Origin: Clostridium drakei
Lineage (GTDB): Bacteria > Bacillota > Clostridia > Clostridiales > Clostridiaceae
NCBI RefSeq assembly: GCF_000633595.2
Contig: NZ_JIBU02000004.1
Span: forward strand, 153,135-217,134
DNA: 64,000 nt
Direction: 5' to 3'
The first letter of the stretch is position 1; each line of letters opens with the position of its first letter. The position numbers and the translations under genes were made by a program. Below are positions 18,054 through 26,506 of this stretch, piece by piece. The notes beneath the pieces are model-generated. The model searched no databases. It worked only from the letters and a program-made list of their open reading frames with translations, and was not told the origin of the DNA.

Positions 18054-19724
18054 TTATGAATATTTACGTACATATTTTTTTATTTTTCTTACAGCTGTAG
18101 CTTGACTTATTCCTAAAGCTTTTGCAACTGCTACAGTAGTCTTGTACTTTTCAAAAGCTTTTACTACAATATCTTTTTCATAGCTATCAAGATCTTCTTG
18201 AAGTGTATTTTTTTGTTGACCATTCATTTCTCTATGTGAACTTTTAATATTGTCTGGTAAAAATTCTTCAGTAATGATATCACCATCTGAAATCAATAAA
18301 GTTCTTTCAATCATATTTTCTAATTCTCTTATATTTCCAACCCACTCATAACTAACTAGATTATTCATTACACAATGAGATAATTTTTTATTTAAATTGT
18401 ATTTTTTATTAAATTTTTCCATAAAATACAAAATCAAGGCAGTTATATCCTCTTTTCTTCTTCTAAGAGCTGGAATATGGATACTTACCACATTTAATCT
18501 ATAAAATAAATCCTCTCGAAATTTCCTCTGCCTAATTAAATCTTTTAAATCTCTATTCGTTGCTGTAATAAGACGAAAATTTACTTTAATAACTTTCCTT
18601 CCCCCAATTCTATTAAATGTTTTATCTTGGATTACTTTAAGAAGTTTAACCTGTAAATTTAAAGACATTTCAGCAATTTCATCTAAAAAAAGGGTTCCAT
18701 TTTGAGCTAACTCTATTAATCCTAATTTACCTTCTTTTTTTGCTCCAGTAAACGAGCCACCTTCATATCCAAACAATTCTGATTCTAAAAGATTTTCTGG
18801 TATAGCACCACAATTCACTTCAATAAAAGGTTCTTTATTCCTTCTACTAATGTTGTGAATTAACTTAGCAAAATAACTTTTCCCAACACCAGATTCTCCA
18901 GTAATAATAACGTTCACATCAAAATCTGCTATCTTAGTAATGAGCTTAAATATTTTTTGCATCTCTTTGCTCTTTCCAACTACATTAGGAAAATTTATTT
19001 TCTTACTTTCCAAAGATTTTAGATTTCTCATATATATTTCAGCATTTTTTTCTAAATCTCCAATTTGTTTTTTTATTTTATATAAATCTGTAATATCATA
19101 AGAAAAACAGACAACTCTAGAAATATTTTGTTTATCATCTTTAATCGGAAGTGCAGTTACTAAAATTTCATGATTTAGTCTATTTTTCTGAAGTATAGTA
19201 ACTCTTTGTCCAGTTTTTAAAACCTTACAGGTAGCTGAAGGATAAAATACACCTGACTTTTCTAATTCAAAAACACTTTTACCTAACAATTCCTCACTAT
19301 TTACATTGTAATACTTTTCAAAAAAATAACTGATATTTAAAATAATACCTTTTCCATCTGTTGCAATAATGTCTATATTATTATTTTTAGTAGATCCTAA
19401 GAGCACATTATTGCTCTTGTTTTTTATAGTTTCAACTAGGGCCATACTTATATCTTGTATTATTATAATTTTATATTCAGAAGAATCATTAAATTTTAAA
19501 CAATAGAAAGAAATTAAATTTTCATTTTCTCCAATTATATAAATATCCTTCAAATATTCTTCGAAATCTTTTTTCGAAATATACTTAAGCATATTCTCTA
19601 AATTTTTTTCAATAGAAATATTATTTTTTAATATTTCATATGCTTTTTCATTAGGTATCATATACTGCTCTGTAGTCTTATAAAGTATAGCTGGAATAGG
19701 TATTGATTTTATCAAATCGTTCAA
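18054..19724 (-). CDS. Sigma-54-dependent transcriptional activator (PAS-AAA-Fis), probable GABA regulator
   Basis: 556 residues: an N-terminal region (1-110) of unclear fold, a PAS domain (about 112-215), a coiled linker, a sigma-54 AAA+ domain (about 245-475), and a Fis-type helix-turn-helix at the C-terminus (AVAKALGISQATAVRKI). The AAA+ domain has Walker A GESGVGKS, Walker B LFLDEIAEM and the arginine-containing segment FREDLFYRLNV. The sigma-54 contact loop reads GSFTGA instead of GAFTGA. Start: TTG at 19724, after AGGGGG. The gene lies between gabT and 4hbD, both of which have sigma-54 promoters and share a palindrome, so it most likely senses GABA or a derivative and activates both. 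Confidence 0.92.
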   Translation of the reverse strand: MNDLIKSIPIPAILYKTTEQYMIPNEKAYEILKNNISIEKNLENMLKYISKKDFEEYLKDIYIIGENENLISFYCLKFNDSSEYKIIIIQDISMALVETIKNKSNNVLLGSTKNNNIDIIATDGKGIILNISYFFEKYYNVNSEELLGKSVFELEKSGVFYPSATCKVLKTGQRVTILQKNRLNHEILVTALPIKDDKQNISRVVCFSYDITDLYKIKKQIGDLEKNAEIYMRNLKSLESKKINFPNVVGKSKEMQKIFKLITKIADFDVNVIITGESGVGKSYFAKLIHNISRRNKEPFIEVNCGAIPENLLESELFGYEGGSFTGAKKEGKLGLIELAQNGTLFLDEIAEMSLNLQVKLLKVIQDKTFNRIGGRKVIKVNFRLITATNRDLKDLIRQRKFREDLFYRLNVVSIHIPALRRRKEDITALILYFMEKFNKKYNLNKKLSHCVMNNLVSYEWVGNIRELENMIERTLLISDGDIITEEFLPDNIKSSHREMNGQQKNTLQEDLDSYEKDIVVKAFEKYKTTVAVAKALGISQATAVRKIKKYVRKYS

Positions 19725-19992
19725 CTTAAAACCCCCTATTTGTTAATTTTACTTTTACAGGGGATAAAATGTAAAGAACACTTGTATTAAAAAAATCTCT
19801 ATTAAAGGTAATTTAATGATTTTGTAGCGGCTGATAAAGATTATTTAAATTTTAAAAATATCATGAATAAAATAAAGGATGATTATTACTATGTTAAATT
19901 ATTCAACATAAATTATATTTTTCCTTCTCAATATTAACTTATTTATTTCATTAATAACCTTATAATTTTCTTAATAACTCTTAAAAGATATA

Positions 19993-20014
19993 ATCTATTC
20001 AAAATTGAATAGAT
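19993..20014. promoter_or_regulatory. Palindromic candidate upstream activator site of 4hbD
   Basis: A 22-bp palindrome with perfect 10-bp arms around AA; core CTATTCAAAATTGAATAG. It is about 152 bp upstream of the 4hbD -24 element, and its twin precedes the gabT promoter. The shared site with the activator gene between the two targets suggests Fis-domain binding of that activator. Confidence 0.7.
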
Positions 20015-20096
20015 ATTTTATTTATGAATAGTAGCTAATAATCTAAGCTTTAGTTATCTTATCACTTAATAATGGACTTTGAACAAGCATAATAAA

Positions 20097-20114
20097 TATA
20101 TTCAAAAATGAATT
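20097..20114. promoter_or_regulatory. Degenerate second activator site upstream of 4hbD
   Basis: TATATTCAAAAATGAATT resembles the palindrome at 19993-20014, with a well-kept left half and a weaker right half. The centres are about 103 bp apart, close to an integral number of helical turns, which would put both sites on one DNA face. Confidence 0.4.
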
Positions 20115-20153
20115 TTTAAAGCCTACGTCTCTTAAAACTGTATACATTTTTTT

Positions 20154-20170
20154 TGGCAAGAAACTTGCTG
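20154..20170 (+). promoter_or_regulatory. Sigma-54 (-24/-12) promoter of 4hbD
   Basis: TTGGCAAGAAACTTGCTG: GG at 20155-20156 and GC at 20167-20168 with exactly 10 bases between. Predicted start site near 20180, about 40 bases before the ATG. This is a near-ideal match to the sigma-54 consensus. Confidence 0.88.
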
Positions 20171-20218
20171 ATAATAATCAATAAAATCAAAATATAAACA
20201 AGCAAGGAGTGTTATACT

Positions 20219-21334
20219 ATGAAATTACTTAAAATAAAACCAGAAATACACAATTTTAATAATTGTAAAGATTTTGCAGAATATTTTAAAATAGGACAGG
20301 GAGATTTTATATTAACTAATGACTTCATATACACACCATTTATGGGATCTTTTAATCTAAAAGCAGATGTTGTATTTCAAGAGAAGTATGGTTCAGGGGA
20401 ACCTTCTGATGAAATGATTAATGCTATCATGAAAACAATGGAAGGTAAAAATTATAAGAGAATTATAGCTATAGGCGGTGGTACCGTTATAGATATATGC
20501 AAATTACTTTCCTTAAAAAGTGCAAAAACTACATTAGATTTATTTGAAAAAAAAGTTCCTATAATCAAGGATAAGGAGCTTATAATTGTTCCTACAACAT
20601 GTGGTACAGGATCTGAGGTTACCAATGTTTCCATAGCTGAAATAAAAGAAAAACATACAAAGATGGGACTTGCAGTAGACGAATTATATGCAGATTATGC
20701 TGTGTTGATACCTGAACTTGTAAAAGGTCTTCCTTACAAATTTTTTGTAACGAGTTCCATAGATGCCTTAATTCATGCTATAGAATCTTATGTTTCGCCA
20801 AAAGCTAATATTTATACAGAATTATATAGTGTAAAAGCCATTGAATTGATTTTAAAAGGATATATGTCAATTATTAAGAAAGGTGAAGACTATAGAATTG
20901 AAATTCTCGAAGATTTTGTTATAGGCAGCAATTATGCTGGTATAGCTTTTGGTAACGCAGGTGTAGGTGCTGTACATGCTTTATCATATCCACTAGGTGG
21001 AAGTTATCACATTCCTCATGGTGAAGCAAATTATCAAATGTTTATTGAAGTATTTAAAGAATATAATAAGAAGAATCCAAACGGAAAAATTAAAAAACTA
21101 AATAAGATTATAGCTGATATATTAGAGTGCAGTATAATGAATGTATATGAAAATTTATCAAAAGTCTTAGATAAATTATTGGTCAGAAAACCATTAAGGG
21201 AATATGGTATGAAAAAAGAAGAAATAGAAACCTTTACTGATAGTGTAATATCAGGTCAGCAAAGATTATTAGTAAACAATTACATCTCACTTTCAAGAGA
21301 AGATATGATCCACATATATAGTAACCTATATTAA
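20219..21334 (+). CDS. 4hbD: 4-hydroxybutyrate dehydrogenase (iron-containing alcohol dehydrogenase family)
   Basis: 371 residues, the same length as C. kluyveri 4HbD and very similar to it by recollection throughout. It reduces succinic semialdehyde to 4-hydroxybutyrate with NADH. Visible motifs: IAIGGGTVIDICK (NAD-binding loop), PTTCGTGSEVTNVS, and metal ligands expected at the Asp and His of SSIDALIHA, the His of GAVHALSYP and the His of HIPHGEA. A ribosome site AAGGAG precedes the ATG. Transcribed away from the activator gene, from its own sigma-54 promoter, with no cotranscribed neighbour. It supplies the step between GabT and the CoA-transferase. Confidence 0.94.
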   Translation: MKLLKIKPEIHNFNNCKDFAEYFKIGQGDFILTNDFIYTPFMGSFNLKADVVFQEKYGSGEPSDEMINAIMKTMEGKNYKRIIAIGGGTVIDICKLLSLKSAKTTLDLFEKKVPIIKDKELIIVPTTCGTGSEVTNVSIAEIKEKHTKMGLAVDELYADYAVLIPELVKGLPYKFFVTSSIDALIHAIESYVSPKANIYTELYSVKAIELILKGYMSIIKKGEDYRIEILEDFVIGSNYAGIAFGNAGVGAVHALSYPLGGSYHIPHGEANYQMFIEVFKEYNKKNPNGKIKKLNKIIADILECSIMNVYENLSKVLDKLLVRKPLREYGMKKEEIETFTDSVISGQQRLLVNNYISLSREDMIHIYSNLY

Positions 21335-21416
21335 TAAAATTAAATTTTACTTACTTTAGCAATGTAAGCTATGTATAACGTCACTATTCAACAAGATGTA
21401 TTCTATTGTATATTAT

Positions 21417-21526
21417 AATTGTACTAATTAATTTTATAACATCAACAAAAAAATTTTTATATAAGAATCTATGGAAATTATTAATTGTAGTTATCAGTAT
21501 AATTATAAAATATAATTAGTACAATT
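21417..21526. repeat. Long inverted repeat between convergent 4hbD and permease genes
   Basis: The 23-base arm at 21417-21439 (begins AATTGTACTAATTA) is matched in inverse at 21503-21526 with one inserted base; the spacer is 63 bases. It contains no coding frame. It could fold into a bidirectional terminator for the two convergent genes, or be a small mobile-element relic. There is no target duplication visible. Confidence 0.5.
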
Positions 21527-21553
21527 TATTAAAAAACAGGATATCTAAATAAA

Positions 21554-22915
21554 TTAAGCGCTTTCTTCTTTAAAAACACTAACATCATATTCTTTTTTGT
21601 TTCCAAGCAATATTAATCCGCATAATACTATTCCTACTCCAAGTCCCCAAGCTGCTCCTTTTGCTATAATCACAGCTGCCATAATTCCTGCAATTCCAAG
21701 GTCATTCATAGTACGTGCTTTTAATACACCTATTCTAACTGAAACATATCCTTGTATCAACATTGTCAAAGCCATTGCTATATTAAGTATAGGAGTAACA
21801 AGTGTAACTATCGGTAAAAGGAAATATCCAGTTAAAGTCCCAAATCTAAATGAAGCTGCTCCTCCATTTATAGAGTCCATAGCTTTTCTACCATGTTTAT
21901 ATCTATCACAAACAACAACTTGCATTGCTGCCCAAAGTGGTCCACACATTGTTATATCAGGCCCTATAACTGACATTAATACGTTACGTAGTCCAAATAT
22001 TAAATGAGTCCTATTAGGATTATAATCTATAATTTCATCTTTACGTACTTTTCCTGCATCCTCTAACAATGCTTGTGCTTGAATCATTTCACCAAATAAT
22101 ATTATATATGCTGAGAAAACCATAGGAATAGCATTTATAAACATCTTAAGTGATGGAAACCCTATACTCCAAAATGTCCATTTGCCCCATAATTCACCAT
22201 AAGCTGGTTGTGAAAGCCCCCACTTAATAGTAGGAACTATAGTTTCACCTACAATAGGTCCTATGATTACTGCTAATATCATAACAGGTAGAACACCCAA
22301 ATTAGAGATTGTTTGAAGTAGTTTGTTCTTATTTCTAATACTCTTAAATTGATTTGAAAATAACAAATAAAATCCTAACCCTATACATATAGTAATAGTC
22401 CAAGGATAACTTTCGAATTTTCCGCCTTTTCCAAATACAGTATTTACAGCTGCTAACCCAGCTCCTAATATTATTCCGGCTTGCATAGCATTTGGAACAA
22501 GTAAAATTACCTTTTTACCAAGTCCAGTAATACCTAAAAAAGCAGCTAATATACCAAGACTCATTTCAAATGCAATTAAAGCTTGGACTCTTTGTGGTCC
22601 CATTGGATAAGTACTAACATATAACATCAAAAGTGGTATAGCTGGTGTAACCCATCCTGGTACAACAGGATCACCTAAAAATACATGAGCACAGTACAAT
22701 ATTCCATTAAGAGTAACAATAGCCAGAGCAACATTAAATGGCATTCCCAAATACTGCTGAAGCATAGGAATTGCTGCAAGACATACTGCACACATTAAAA
22801 GTCCTTGAATATAATCTGATATTTCAAATTTATAATGAATTCCTGGTATACGTATTTTGAAAGGACCTGCTGATGTATATGGTTGTTCTTTTCCATCTTC
22901 TCTTATCATAGCCAT
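21554..22915 (-). CDS. Multi-helix permease of unknown specificity in the 4-hydroxybutyrate operon
   Basis: 453 residues with about 12 to 13 hydrophobic helices after a hydrophilic start. The repeated small-residue pattern and loops such as LGDPVVPGWVTPAIPLL and MQAGIILGAGLAAVNTVFG suggest the UraA/SulP (NCS2-like) transporter fold, but the family was not recognised with certainty. The ATG has a GAGGAGA ribosome site. It is the last gene after abfD, an NFU gene, a small Cys-rich gene and the CoA-transferase gene, separated from the last by a hairpin. Context suggests transport of a carboxylate such as 4-hydroxybutyrate or a fermentation product. Confidence 0.7.
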   Translation of the reverse strand: MAMIREDGKEQPYTSAGPFKIRIPGIHYKFEISDYIQGLLMCAVCLAAIPMLQQYLGMPFNVALAIVTLNGILYCAHVFLGDPVVPGWVTPAIPLLMLYVSTYPMGPQRVQALIAFEMSLGILAAFLGITGLGKKVILLVPNAMQAGIILGAGLAAVNTVFGKGGKFESYPWTITICIGLGFYLLFSNQFKSIRNKNKLLQTISNLGVLPVMILAVIIGPIVGETIVPTIKWGLSQPAYGELWGKWTFWSIGFPSLKMFINAIPMVFSAYIILFGEMIQAQALLEDAGKVRKDEIIDYNPNRTHLIFGLRNVLMSVIGPDITMCGPLWAAMQVVVCDRYKHGRKAMDSINGGAASFRFGTLTGYFLLPIVTLVTPILNIAMALTMLIQGYVSVRIGVLKARTMNDLGIAGIMAAVIIAKGAAWGLGVGIVLCGLILLGNKKEYDVSVFKEESA

Positions 22916-22975
22916 ATAAAATTCTCCTCTACTAATTTATTTTTTCAATAGTCATATAACATAAAATTATTTATC

Positions 22976-23018
22976 ATAAGTAAAGGCTAGACAATAGACA
23001 GTTCTAACCTTTACTTAT
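22976..23018 (-). terminator. Hairpin between CoA-transferase and permease genes
   Basis: Arms ATAAGTAAAGGCTAGA and TCTAACCTTTACTTAT pair over about 16 bp with one mismatch. The following minus-strand sequence is only moderately T-rich (GATAAATAATTTTAT). It may be a partial terminator that lowers permease expression relative to the upstream enzymes. Confidence 0.55.
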
Positions 23019-23060
23019 ATGAATTAAAGAACTTATTTTTAGCCTTTAAAAATATTAGTT

Positions 23061-24362
23061 TTAAAAATTGCATTTGAATCTAATTTCATATTCTTTTATT
23101 AATCCCTCTCTGAAATCTGGATGCGCAATATTTATTAGTTCTTTAGCTCTCTGCTTTAAAGTTTTTCCTTTAAGCCTTGCAATACCATATTCAGTTATCA
23201 CATAATCCACGTCATTTCTTGAAGTAGTAACTGCTGCCCCTTCATCTAACAATGGAACTATTCTAGATACTTTTCCTTTAGCTGCTGTTGATGGTATAGC
23301 AATAACTGATTTTCCATCTTTAGACATACTCGACCCTCTTATAAAGTCAATTTGTCCTCCTACTCCACTTATTTGCTTCATTCCTATGCTCTCTGAGCAT
23401 ATTTGCCCCATTAGATCTACTTGAACACATGAATTTATTGAAACCATTTTATAATTTTTCATTATAACTGTGGGATCATTTACATAACTTACAGGATAAG
23501 TTTCTACCATAGGATTATCATTTACAAAATCATACAATCTCTTTGTTCCCATTAAGAAAGTTACAACTATTTTTCCTGGATGTAGTGTTTTTTTCTTATT
23601 TGTAATTACACCTGCTTCTACTAATTCAACTACACCATCAGATATCATTTCCGAATGTATTCCTAGATCTTTTTTATCCTTCAGGAACAATAATACTGCA
23701 TCTGGAATGGCACCTATACCAAGTTGTAGTGTAGAACCATCTTCAATTAATGACGCACAATATTTTCCTATAGATTTTTCTACTTCGCCTATCTTTGGCG
23801 GCTTCAACTCTATTATTTCATGTGAAACTTCAACTATACAATCTATATCTGACACATGTATAAACGAATCTCCCATAGTTCTAGGCATATTTTCATTTAC
23901 TTCTGCAATAACAAGCTTAGCGCACTCTGCTGCTGGTTTAGTATAATCATTAGATACTCCGAAACTACAATATCCATGTTCATCAGGTTTACTTACTTGA
24001 ATTAAAGCAACATCTACAGGCATGTATCCATCTTTAAATAACTTTGGTACTTCATAAAAGAAACATGGTGTATAATCTCCTCTACCTGAATTAACAGCAT
24101 CTCTAGTACTAGCACCTACGAATATTGAATTATGTTTGAAGTATTTTTCCATTTCTTCTTTTGCATAATCACCTTTTCCCATAGCTACCATATGAACTAT
24201 TTCTACATTTTCATAGCTCTCTTTATTCTCAACCAATGCATCAATAAGTTCTGAAGGTTCTCCAACTGCATGTCCTACAACTACTCTGCTATTAGATTTT
24301 ATTTTGGACACAGCTTCTTTAGCAGTAATTAGTTTGCTTTCATATATGTCCTTCCAACTCAT
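23061..24362 (-). CDS. 4-hydroxybutyrate CoA-transferase (acetyl-CoA hydrolase/transferase family)
   Basis: 433 residues, family length. Expected to transfer CoA from acetyl-CoA (or butyryl-CoA) to 4-hydroxybutyrate. The Cat2/AbfT family features are visible: an N-terminal ACT-type half with VGHAVGEP, GIGAIPDAVLLFL, the catalytic Glu in IHSEMISDG, and GGQIDFIRGS and TEYGIARLKG near the C-terminus. The start is taken at the ATG at 24362; the ATG nine bases upstream lies immediately after GAGAGG. It follows the small Cys-rich gene by 14 bases within the abfD operon. A generic acetate or butyrate CoA-transferase is a less likely alternative given abfD next door. Confidence 0.9.
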   Translation of the reverse strand: MSWKDIYESKLITAKEAVSKIKSNSRVVVGHAVGEPSELIDALVENKESYENVEIVHMVAMGKGDYAKEEMEKYFKHNSIFVGASTRDAVNSGRGDYTPCFFYEVPKLFKDGYMPVDVALIQVSKPDEHGYCSFGVSNDYTKPAAECAKLVIAEVNENMPRTMGDSFIHVSDIDCIVEVSHEIIELKPPKIGEVEKSIGKYCASLIEDGSTLQLGIGAIPDAVLLFLKDKKDLGIHSEMISDGVVELVEAGVITNKKKTLHPGKIVVTFLMGTKRLYDFVNDNPMVETYPVSYVNDPTVIMKNYKMVSINSCVQVDLMGQICSESIGMKQISGVGGQIDFIRGSSMSKDGKSVIAIPSTAAKGKVSRIVPLLDEGAAVTTSRNDVDYVITEYGIARLKGKTLKQRAKELINIAHPDFREGLIKEYEIRFKCNF

Positions 24363-24376
24363 GAAAATCATCCTCT

Positions 24377-24643
24377 CTATATATTTGAATATTTATTTAA
24401 AATTTTTTTAACCATGTAATAATCATCTTTTCCTGTGACTAATATTTTTTCAAATTTAAATTTAAGTTCATAATGATTGGCACAGCAACTTGTGCAACCA
24501 CATAAAACTATAATCATATCATAAATTTTATCTAATTTAGCTATCTCAAAATCATAATTAAATTCTTTTTTTAATAAACATAAAAATTTTTTTCTATCAT
24601 ATTTAGCATTGCATCCTCCACAATACTTAACCCCTATATTCAA
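24377..24643 (-). CDS. Small cysteine-rich protein with N-terminal YCGGCN motif, unknown function
   Basis: 88 residues from a TTG start after AGGGTGATA. The N-terminus MNIGVKYCGGCNAKYDRKKF carries CGGC. A second cysteine cluster, LCGCTSCCANH, lies near residues 48-58. Such spacing suggests binding of a metal or Fe-S cluster, or redox chemistry, but no characterised family was recognised. It sits between an NFU-type Fe-S carrier and the CoA-transferase in the abfD operon, 27 and 14 bases from its neighbours, so a part in maturing or protecting the Fe-S enzyme AbfD is plausible. That role is inferred from position. Confidence 0.75.
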   Translation of the reverse strand: MNIGVKYCGGCNAKYDRKKFLCLLKKEFNYDFEIAKLDKIYDMIIVLCGCTSCCANHYELKFKFEKILVTGKDDYYMVKKILNKYSNI

Positions 24644-24670
24644 GCTATATCACCCTGCATACTTTTTTAC

Positions 24671-24949
24671 TTAACATTTCCTACTTAATATTTTTCTCGC
24701 CATATCTAAAGTTTCTTCACTGAGGCTATCTACAAGTTCTACCTTATTAATTTCAGGAATTTCTTCTCTTAATGAACTCTCTACTATATCTTGAACAGTA
24801 TATTTTGCAGAAATACAACCACTGCATTGTCCTAAAAGTCTAATCTTGACTATACCATCTTTTACTTCTAAAACTTGAATATCTCCATTATGCCCATTCA
24901 AATATGGTCTTACTTTTTTATCAATTACTTTTAATATATTTTCATTCAT
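24671..24949 (-). CDS. NFU-domain Fe-S cluster scaffold/carrier protein
   Basis: 92 residues, corresponding to the C-terminal domain of NifU. The key motif is GQCSGCISAKYTVQ, whose CxxC bridges a [4Fe-4S] cluster between two monomers. The rest (VRPYLNGHNGDIQVLEVKDGIVKIRLLG) is typical of NFU. ATG start after AAGGTGAT. It directly follows abfD (47-base gap), whose product needs a [4Fe-4S] cluster, so dedicated cluster delivery to AbfD is a reasonable inference. Two small hairpins precede the gene and one would cover its ribosome site. Confidence 0.9.
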   Translation of the reverse strand: MNENILKVIDKKVRPYLNGHNGDIQVLEVKDGIVKIRLLGQCSGCISAKYTVQDIVESSLREEIPEINKVELVDSLSEETLDMARKILSRKC

Positions 24950-24959
24950 AATTGCATCA

Positions 24960-24990
24960 CCTTATTTTTAAGGGGGGTGCAATGCACCCC
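24960..24990 (-). promoter_or_regulatory. Tandem hairpins covering the NFU ribosome site
   Basis: In the minus-strand RNA a GC-rich stem GGGGUGC-AUU-GCACCCC (24974-24990) is followed directly by CCUUA-AAAA-UAAGG (24960-24973). The second stem includes the first bases of the NFU ribosome site AAGGUGAU. There is no T-run on this strand, so the first stem looks like a transcript-processing or stabilising element rather than a terminator. Confidence 0.5.
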
Positions 24991-24996
24991 AATTTT

Positions 24997-26448
24997 TTAT
25001 TTGATTCTAGCTATAGCCTTTGCTAATTCTTTCTTTTTGCCTAAGTTTCCTTGTCTTGAAATCATTATTCTTTGGGCTTGTGGTGAACCTGCTCCATGCA
25101 TTGATTCAGTTCTATAACCTACTGCTGCTGTACCAAGACATAGATTTTCAAGTAATCTTAATACCTTCATCCTATCTTCTACTGGTACAGATGCTACTCC
25201 TACTAAATATTTTTCTACATATTTTCCAACAACAGGACTATGGTAATCCTTTTCAGATGGCATAGTAACCATAAGTCCACCTGCTATATCTTCTGCTAAT
25301 CTAACTATTTCATATGGGAACCTTGTTACATTTTGCTTACATACATTAGCTAATAATAAATCTATTTGATAATTTCCTGCTTTTGTTGGATATCCTTCAG
25401 CTGAACATGCAATTCCACAAGCATATAATGTTTCATTTAAGTGCATCATTTCTATTAATTTATCCTTTAGATGTGATGCCTTTGCAGCTCCATTATAGTC
25501 AGCAGCAAGTGCAGCAGCTCCTATTAATACGTCACCAACTCCAACTTTACATCCACCATAGCTTTGTCTATGATATCCTGCAAATCTTTCAACTAACATT
25601 CCTGCAAATTCAGTTTCGCCATTTAAGAAAATTCTATCATTTGGTACAAATACATCATCAAATACTGTTAGAGCTTCTACTCCTCCAAACTCTTTGTTAC
25701 CAACATCTATATCTGTATCTTTTTCAATTTTTCTAGTATCACATGATTGTCTACCAACTATCATTGTTATTCCTTTTGTATCTGTTGGTACTGAAAATGC
25801 TACCGCATAATCCTTATCTTCTGGTCTCATTGCAATAGTTGGCATTACTAAAACTTCATGAGAATTACATATACCTGTTTGATGTGCTTTTGCTCCTCTC
25901 ACTACAATACCATCTGGTCTTCTTTCAACAACTCTTAAATATAAATCTGGATCAACTTGTTTGCTTGGTGATAAACCCCTATCTCCTTTTGGATCTGTCA
26001 TAGCTCCATCTACAGTTAAATCGTTTTCTTGAACATACTGTAAAAACTTTTTAAAGTTCTCATGATATTTTGTATTATGTTCCTTATCTATTTCATAAGT
26101 AGTACTATATGTCGCATTAAAGGCATCCATACCAACACATCTTTGGAAACATGCCGCAGTTTTTTGTCCACATAATCTTTGCATTTTAACTTTCTTTACT
26201 AAGTCTTCTGCACTTTGATGTAAATGAGTAAATCTATTTATTTTTGCTCCTGTAAGACTTGATTTCGTAGTCATTAAATCTTCATACTCAGGTAATTGTG
26301 CTAAATCGTAAGTCATTTTTACTGAATTAAGTGATGGGCGAAGTATTGGATTGTCCACTGGATTATCTATCTTTTCTCCTAATAAATAAACTTGTAATTT
26401 TAGCTTTCTTAAACTTTCTACATATTGTTCTCCTGTCATTAAAGCCAT
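24997..26448 (-). CDS. abfD: 4-hydroxybutyryl-CoA dehydratase / vinylacetyl-CoA delta-isomerase
   Basis: 483 residues, close to C. aminobutyricum AbfD in length and, by recollection, in sequence. The enzyme uses FAD and a [4Fe-4S] cluster in a ketyl-radical dehydration to crotonyl-CoA. Expected cluster ligands are present: Cys100 and Cys104 in AACFQRCVGMD, and the His and Cys of GYHRQSYGGCKVG near 293 and 300. Other family blocks include DGAMTDPKGDRGLSPS and GRQSCDTRK. The ATG is about 10 bases after AAAGGA. It heads the operon abfD-NFU-Cys-rich-CoA transferase-permease, transcribed from a sigma-54 promoter 60 bases upstream. The enzyme is oxygen-labile, consistent with a strict anaerobe. Confidence 0.95.
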   Translation of the reverse strand: MALMTGEQYVESLRKLKLQVYLLGEKIDNPVDNPILRPSLNSVKMTYDLAQLPEYEDLMTTKSSLTGAKINRFTHLHQSAEDLVKKVKMQRLCGQKTAACFQRCVGMDAFNATYSTTYEIDKEHNTKYHENFKKFLQYVQENDLTVDGAMTDPKGDRGLSPSKQVDPDLYLRVVERRPDGIVVRGAKAHQTGICNSHEVLVMPTIAMRPEDKDYAVAFSVPTDTKGITMIVGRQSCDTRKIEKDTDIDVGNKEFGGVEALTVFDDVFVPNDRIFLNGETEFAGMLVERFAGYHRQSYGGCKVGVGDVLIGAAALAADYNGAAKASHLKDKLIEMMHLNETLYACGIACSAEGYPTKAGNYQIDLLLANVCKQNVTRFPYEIVRLAEDIAGGLMVTMPSEKDYHSPVVGKYVEKYLVGVASVPVEDRMKVLRLLENLCLGTAAVGYRTESMHGAGSPQAQRIMISRQGNLGKKKELAKAIARIK

Positions 26449-26506
26449 TTAAAATCATTCCTTTCATACTTTAAAATATAATTTTTATTTTCTTGCTTAT
26501 ATATTC

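Noticed and set aside
25383..25736. Plus-strand 117-residue open frame inside abfD, and similar antisense frames in other genes
   Set aside because: Opposite to strong coding genes, no ribosome site, and composition (Leu, His, Gln rich) typical of antisense shadows.
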